Source: Charina bottae (lineage: Eukaryota; Chordata; Lepidosauria; Squamata; Charinaidae). From it: a stretch of DNA of 64,000 bases. Positions 58,504-64,000 of the stretch are shown here, piece by piece. Position 1 is the first letter of the stretch; each line of letters begins with the position of its first letter. Made by a program: the position numbers and the translations under genes. The notes under the pieces were generated by a model that saw nothing but the letters and a program-made list of their open reading frames with translations, did no database searches and was not told the origin of the DNA. Where the stretch lies: the NCBI GenBank assembly GCA_023362775.1, contig JALMGJ010000012.1:22588001-22652000 (forward strand), given 5' to 3'.

Positions 58504-58651
58504 ATGGGCGGTGGATACGGATTCAGTCGCCCTGACTCAAGGATCAAGACAGTTGAGTAGTTCGGCAGCTGTATCCACGACTGAGCAGCCGTATTTAGGA
58601 TCCACTCTGCTCACCCCATATGGGGAGGGGGCTAGAAAAGGATGCATTAAT

Positions 58652-59802
58652 AGCAGGTTGACATTTGACACACCTTTCAAATGATTAGATCATAATAGTT
58701 TCTGATTTATTTTGGAGGACTTTCTGATTTATTTTGGAGACTTTTCAGGAGACAAATGTGAGAGAGAAGGTTACAAAATAAGAATCAAAGTTGGGTAAGA
58801 TCTGAAATATACCATACAGTAAGTCTAGGTTCACACATTACCATAGACAGTAAGCCATGGAAGTCTTAACTGTTTTACTGAATAAGACATAATTGCTTGA
58901 GGTCACATAATATGCTAACCCAAAGCCGAAAACGTCTCATTATGGCTTTGCAAGATGTGGGAACCCAACCAAAATTTCCTGTTATATAAGCTGTGCTAGC
59001 TAAAATTCCTGCATGGACTACTAGGGTGCAAGAACCCTGTGATCTTTTGTAGTTGACTATCCTAGGTCTTAAATTCAGAAACACACATTTTTCATTTCTA
59101 CTGGATACTGCAGTGCAGGTTTCCAAATGGAATAGATAACATGGGGACACAACCTAGGCATAAAACCTATTGACAAGTAATTCAGAGTTTCATCTATGAT
59201 TTGGAAGTGCTTTGAATGAAAATAAAAAAAGAGTTAATAATCAGTTACATAACACCCATGATTTTAAAAAGCTGTGTCTAATTAACTGAATGCAATGGTT
59301 GATCTGATCTGTCATTTAAACAATTCCCTTTTTTAAAAAGTACATAATTAAATATTTACCTGGAATGTCTTTCTAACATTATTAGCACTTTAATGTTTCA
59401 TGAAGATATTAGGAATGGTGATGCAGAGAGACACAACATTAACAAGCAAACCCATTAAAACAAAAGGAGAAAAGAAGACAGTCTTGGTGAAAGCAAACCT
59501 CTTTTTCAATTGTACGGTTCAGTTTCAGATACATGGCAGAGATAATTCAACTTCCTAGCTGCATTGTAAGTTCAGTTCATATTCTGTATCATTTACATGC
59601 TTAGCTTTGATAATTTTTAGAGGGGTTTTTTTTGTATTAATAGGATTAATATAGTTCAAAATGAATCAATGTCAGATAATACTGTAGCCTCCCTTTTTAA
59701 TAAATTAATGACAAGCTTTCTCCTAGAAAGAAATCTCAAGTGAAAATGTGTGGACTTAGTAATTTAGACAGATTTAATACATACTGTACTTACATAGTGA
59801 TC
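58652..59802. other. no feature recognised
   Basis: AT-rich DNA, no element supported. Confidence 0.4.
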
Positions 59803-60725
59803 ATCCTATTCCCTTGTGGGTAAGCAGTGTTATGCAAAACACCCAAAGAGAGTAAGAAATAGTAAGACAAAGAGTAAAAGGCATAAAGTCAGAAAATAAA
59901 AGGAAATATATCTCCATCTAATTTACACCAACACCATTAATTTACCTCTGCATACTCTGCAAACTATCCGTGTTTCCACCACTTCCATATGCTACTATGT
60001 GTACTACATCTGGTTTTTAAAATTCTCACTTATGTGTTCTCAAGGATCTCATTAACTTTACTCAAGCACAACTGTTTTGGTCTCCTCCTTTCTCTTCACC
60101 CATTTACAGGTAGTCCTCATTTAACGACTGCCAATGACTATTCACAGTTACGACAGTGATGAAAAAGTAACTTTATGACCTTCACAGGTCTGTAAAGCAA
60201 AGGAAAGCTGAAGTAAGATCATAAGCACAGTCGCAGTTTCACTTGGCGATCATTTCGCTTAACGACCAAGTTGCGAGTCCCAGTTGTGGTTGCTAAATGA
60301 GGACTACCTGTACTTTTCCTTCATGTACGTTTGTTATTTGATCCTCATTCTCTCAGGTGACCAAATCACTTTAATATATTTCATTCATACCGGTCACCCA
60401 CTTTTGCATTCAGTTAATTCCATTTTCCCTATTAAATACAAGTAGCTTGATCTTTGATACATTAGTGTTCTTAGTCATGCTCCTTGTTGTATCATATAGT
60501 TAACTTTTACTGCAAAATATTCAGCTTCTCAGCCAAGAATACTGCATATAAAAGTACTCATAGATCATCTGCATATAAAAGTATTGACATCACACATCCT
60601 TATCTTGTTGAATGTATATCCCATCCATATACACAGAAATGTCTAGTGCTACAGTTTAAAGACAATTTAAGAGATTTCTGTCATTTTCTGTATTTAGGCC
60701 ATACATTTGTCTTAAACATATAGTA
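59803..60725 (-). pseudogene. decayed LINE fragment with YADD motif
   Basis: The minus strand near 60562-60590 reads SILLYADDL, the RT catalytic site. The 3' portion (59803-60015, with TTACACCAACACCATTAATT and ATGCTACTATG) matches 53463-53552. A mariner MITE at 60107-60310 is inserted between the RT piece and the 3' part. Many stops are present; clade not determined. Confidence 0.5.
60107..60310. mobile_element. mariner-type MITE
   Basis: Ends CAGGTAGTCCTCATTTAACG and GCTAAATGAGGACTACCTG are inverted copies. TA lies on both sides (60105-60106 and 60311-60312). There is no coding content. Confidence 0.92.
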
Positions 60726-60868
60726 TAGTGCAAAAGCTACTTTAATTTACTGGTTATGTGCTATAATCCATCTGGGTACTTTATTCATTAAATGAGTACC
60801 AGTTTGCATTATTAGGAATTCTGAAGCAATTGACAGATAGAAACAATAGATTCAAGCAGCATAAAATA

Positions 60869-61245
60869 CAGGTAGTCCTTGTATAATGATGCTAATTGGG
60901 ACTGGAAACTCCATGGTTAAGCGATACAGTTGTAAGTCGAAAAACCATGTGACCATGCCACTTAGCGACAGCAGTTCTGGCAGTCCCGGTTGCCATTGTT
61001 AAACAAAGATCACAGGAGTCATTAAGCAAGGACCTCACATGACTGCGACATCCAACTTCCTGCAGGCTCCCTCATTGACTTTGCTTGTGGGAAGCCGGCA
61101 GGGAAAGTCACAAATTGTGATCACGTGACTGCGGGGACACTGCGATGGCCGTATATATGATGTTTGGTTGTAACTACCACTTGTTCAACATTGTCGTAAG
61201 TTTGAACGGTCGCTGAATGAGTTGTCGCTAAATGAGGACCACCTG
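60869..61245. mobile_element. mariner-type MITE, longer form
   Basis: Starts CAGGTAGTCCTTGTATAATG and ends CGCTAAATGAGGACCACCTG, with TA at 60867-60868 and 61246-61247. The middle carries TGATCACGTGACTGCGGGGA, also present in the fragment at 461-625. Confidence 0.9.
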
Positions 61246-61247
61246 TA

Positions 61248-61769
61248 GTATAAAATGGCCCATTCAATTTAAAAAGTGAAAGAAGAAATGTAATTAAACC
61301 AAAACCATATGTATAACATTTATGCAGAGAATACCTGGGTGAAGAGCGAGATCTTGAATAGGTGTCTAAAAAGTATATCGTCAACAATTATGAATCTTAG
61401 GAGGAAGAGCATTCCAGAGCAAAAGTGCCACTTAGGAAAATGATGCTCTTCAGTGCCTTCTCTTACTTTGGTATGATGTTCTTTATATTCCTCAGAATTA
61501 ATTACAGTGGAAAAATAATTCACTAGGACTTTTTAGCTATATTTAAACTTATTCTTGCTTTGCTAGATTGGTGCCTAACTAGTCAATCACTGGAGAATTT
61601 ACAGTAAATACATTTTTAATGAACAGTTAGGCAAGCTATTTCTGTGGTGTTTAATGTGCTACAAATACATACTGGACTCTAACTTAGACATTAGAGCTGA
61701 GGGACTTTTATTTTCTCCCTTGAGCCCTGATACAACTGCCATATCCCATCCTTAGGCACACAAGGCACT
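61248..61769. other. no feature recognised
   Basis: AT-rich DNA; small frames without domains. Confidence 0.4.
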
Positions 61770-61777
61770 GACTAACT

Positions 61778-62047
61778 CAGAGCTTTCCAAACTGTGTGTC
61801 ACGACACAAAAGTGTGTCGCCACACACCGTCTGGTGTGTCGCCACACAACCCGGAAGCACTGATAATGATCAGTGCTTCCGGGTTTTCCCGCGGCGACAC
61901 ACCAACGGCGGAGCGCAAAAACCAAAAGCGGCAGCAGCGCTTCCGGGTTTTTGCGCGCTGCCGCAACGGCGGCACTTCCGGGTTTTCCTGCGGTGACACA
62001 CCAACGGCGGTTGGTGTGTCGCCGCGGGAAAACTTTGGAAAGCCCTG
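61778..62047. mobile_element. hAT-type MITE, CTTTCCAAA family, subfamily C
   Basis: Starts CAGAGCTTTCCAAACTGTG and ends AACTTTGGAAAGCCCTG. Target duplication GACTAACT (61770-61777) against GTCTAACT (62048-62055). Closely related to the copy at 52618, with the same inverted CCGGAAG / CTTCCGG pair. Confidence 0.9.
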
Positions 62048-62055
62048 GTCTAACT

Positions 62056-63039
62056 ACTCACAAAGAATCTTAAGTTGCATTGAAAGCAACTACTGTATTT
62101 CCATTTCAGGTGGCCTAACTCAGTAAAACTAGAAAATAACACAATCTGCCATTTAAAATTTCTTGTGTGAAAACATTTCTTCCCCCTCTTCATCTTTATA
62201 TTCTGGAAAAAGTTGAATAAATGAAGATTGATTAACGATCTATTCCAGATTTCTGCAAAGTATTTGAAAATGTGGAACAAAGCAGCATACAAATGTAGAA
62301 TTCTTATGGCCTTGGTTCATGGTTCTACAAAATTCTGGACACAGACACTTCTCCATAGGAAGTAATAAGTCAACCCAATATCTGCAGAACTAATAGGATT
62401 AATATCCTGGGTCAGGGAAGAGATTAAAAAAAAACATGGGGTATGTTTTGAGCCATACATCTCACCAGTATCCATGGGCACTGAATATTAATTATTATTA
62501 CTATTATTATTTAATTTTCAACTATAACTTCCCAAAATCTCTGTCCTTAAATGTTCTCAAATTTCAGCAATATTTCTTTCAGATGGTGCCTTTCAGATGT
62601 GTTAGGGCTATGCTTACTGAAATTCATAGCTAATATATCTGTTACCTATTCATCATTTTGGTTGTACTTTTCCGCATCTTTCTCAGATCAGCAATATTCC
62701 TTAGAGTTGTGGTAACAACTATACCACATGCAGTATGTTATATAAAGATTGTGTTTGTGTGTGTATGCACACTTCTTTTCACTTAATGATCCTTAACCCT
62801 GAAATTCTTTTTCTTCTCCTTTTCTTAGCAGCTGTGCATCGTCTACGACCTTTTCCTTGTTCAGTCACCATTGGCTCTAATCCCATCAGGCTATATGCAA
62901 AGCTATTTCCAGTGTGCATTGTTTTATGCTTATTTACACTGAAGCCCATTGGCCAGTATAATGCTTATTATTTAAGTTTTGAGAGAACTTAGCGGAACCT
63001 TTGTTTTGTCCACACAAAATAATTTGGTGGTCCTCAACT
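62056..63039. other. no feature recognised
   Basis: AT-rich DNA with a short (TAT)n run near 62490. Nothing else supported. Confidence 0.4.
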
Positions 63040-63185
63040 TGGACTGAGGAGACCAAAGTCAAGTTTCCATGAAGTTCATTGGCTGAGTCTGGGCTAGTCC
63101 TTGCCTCTCAGGGTAACTTAATTTCCCAGGACCCTGCCCTGAGTTCTCAGAGGAAAGATGGGATATGAATGTAATAATACAATTA
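63040..63185 (+). mobile_element. MIR-like SINE fragment
   Basis: GAGGAGACCAAAGTCAAGTT, GTCTGGGCTAGTCCTTGCCT and GAAAGATGGGATATGAATGT followed by AATAATA match the body and tail of an old tRNA-derived SINE. Confidence 0.5.
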
Positions 63186-63679
63186 TTTGTTTTTTTAAAA
63201 ACATATGATAATCTTGCAGAACCTGTTCTTTATTTCCTGTCCTTTATTTGTTAGTTAGACTTATTTATTTGTTAGAGTTATGTCCCACCTTCTCTCCAGA
63301 AGCTCATGACAACTTTTTCTCAGACCTTCAGACCAGAATTCAGCTGAGATCTCCAACCAGTGACTTGGCACAGCTTTAGTTGGCTTGTAGTCTTTATAAC
63401 TCAGAACTCTTTCAGATGCACAACATGGCACAGCTAGATAAGTATCTTTATTGCAAATGAAGAATGAAGCCACATTGAATAGCTGATTGCCTTCCATTCG
63501 TACAAGAATGAAGTTCCCTCTTATACAGCAGTTTAAATCCATTACAGCTTTCCCACATTTATGTGGACTTTATCTTGCACTTCATGGACTTGAAGATGGG
63601 TGGTTTTGACATTACTGATACCTCTGCTATGCAGGCTTCTGCCTCTTAGCTTACACATTTATAAAGGAATCTCCTTTTA

Positions 63680-63815
63680 GTTTACCCCCACAACCATAAC
63701 CTGTGAGGTAGGTTGGTGACCCTGGCCCAAGGACATTCAACGAACATCTAGTAGAATATGAACCTGGATCTCCCTATCCCTCGGCCAGCACCTCATCCAC
63801 TATGCCACACTGATG
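63680..63815 (-). mobile_element. MIR-like SINE fragment
   Basis: CCCCACAACCATAACCTGTG, GACCCTGGCCCAAGGACATT, GAACCTGGATCTCCC and CATCCACTATGCCACAC form the body and tRNA-like head of an old SINE on the minus strand. Confidence 0.55.
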
Positions 63816-64000
63816 CTTTAACCAATTACTAATCCATCAATGCATTTCAAAGGTCAAGCAAATAATGTCTATTAAATCATGCTGTTTCAGAATTAGACAA
63901 TGTTGCATATATTTTTTATGTCTGTAGAATATGGGGCTGAGTTTTTTTTAAAAACCAAGCATTGAAGTTTCTTTTTGGGCTCTTGGGGAATAGGTGTAGT
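63816..64000. other. no feature recognised
   Basis: AT-rich DNA up to the window edge. Confidence 0.4.

Larger units (their letters stand above)
55084..58641 (-). mobile_element. full-length APE-type LINE
   Basis: About 3.56 kb with a perfect 10-bp target duplication ATGCATTAAT at 55074-55083 and 58642-58651. The 5' UTR is short (from 58641 to about 58504), one long ORF encodes endonuclease and RT, and the 3' UTR is only about 50 bp, ending in CGAGTGATCGCCAATGAT rather than poly(A). Size, single ORF and the ATGA-type tail fit RTE or Vingi/Ingi-like LINEs. I cannot settle the clade. Confidence 0.92.

Overview
This window looks like non-genic nuclear DNA from a squamate reptile (lizard or snake). 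It is AT-rich, microsatellite-rich and full of interspersed repeats. The assignment rests on the combination of Sauria-type tRNA SINEs, BovB, L2, R4 and CR1 LINE fragments, Tc1/mariner copies and many short hAT-type elements. I found no host exon, tRNA, rRNA or CRISPR array. All protein-coding signal I can support belongs to decayed transposable elements.

Layout. 1-5.4 kb: a palindromic element cut by the window edge, a GC-rich head joined to an L2 tail, and three copies of a second tRNA-SINE family. 5.4-9.1 kb: almost no recognised repeats. 9.2-11.3 kb: BovB, L2, a tail-to-tail SINE pair and a hAT MITE. 13-16.8 kb: three hAT MITEs and an L2 end. 16.8-20 kb: repeat-poor. 20-24.3 kb: nested MITEs and SINEs, including one SINE with a 38-bp target duplication. 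25.4 kb: a perfect 42-bp-stem hairpin. 27.8-33.2 kb: a hAT MITE, a SINE with an internal triplication, and a 1.2-kb GC-rich hAT-bounded element holding a direct and inverted 47-bp array. 33.6-36.5 kb: CR1 and Tc1 relics. 38.7-41.9 kb: R4, hAT, Penelope-like, L2 and LINE-tail fragments. 42.4-42.8 kb: long tetra- and pentanucleotide arrays. 48.7-50.3 kb: a complete but dead Tc1 transposon. 52.6-53.9 kb: a MITE and a LINE relic. 55.08-58.64 kb: a full-length APE-type LINE with 10-bp target duplications, carrying one stop and an inverted self-fragment. 59.8-62.05 kb: another LINE relic, two mariner MITEs and a MITE.

The most notable pattern is in the short non-autonomous DNA transposons. Eight copies of one hAT family (ends CAGRGCTTTCCAAA) each keep an 8-bp target duplication. 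Three otherwise different hAT families share a tandem module that reads as a CCAAT box plus GC boxes. Other elements carry ETS-like CCGGAAG and ZNF143-like CTCCCAGAAT motifs. MITEs here seem to have accumulated housekeeping-promoter motifs; this is inference and testable.
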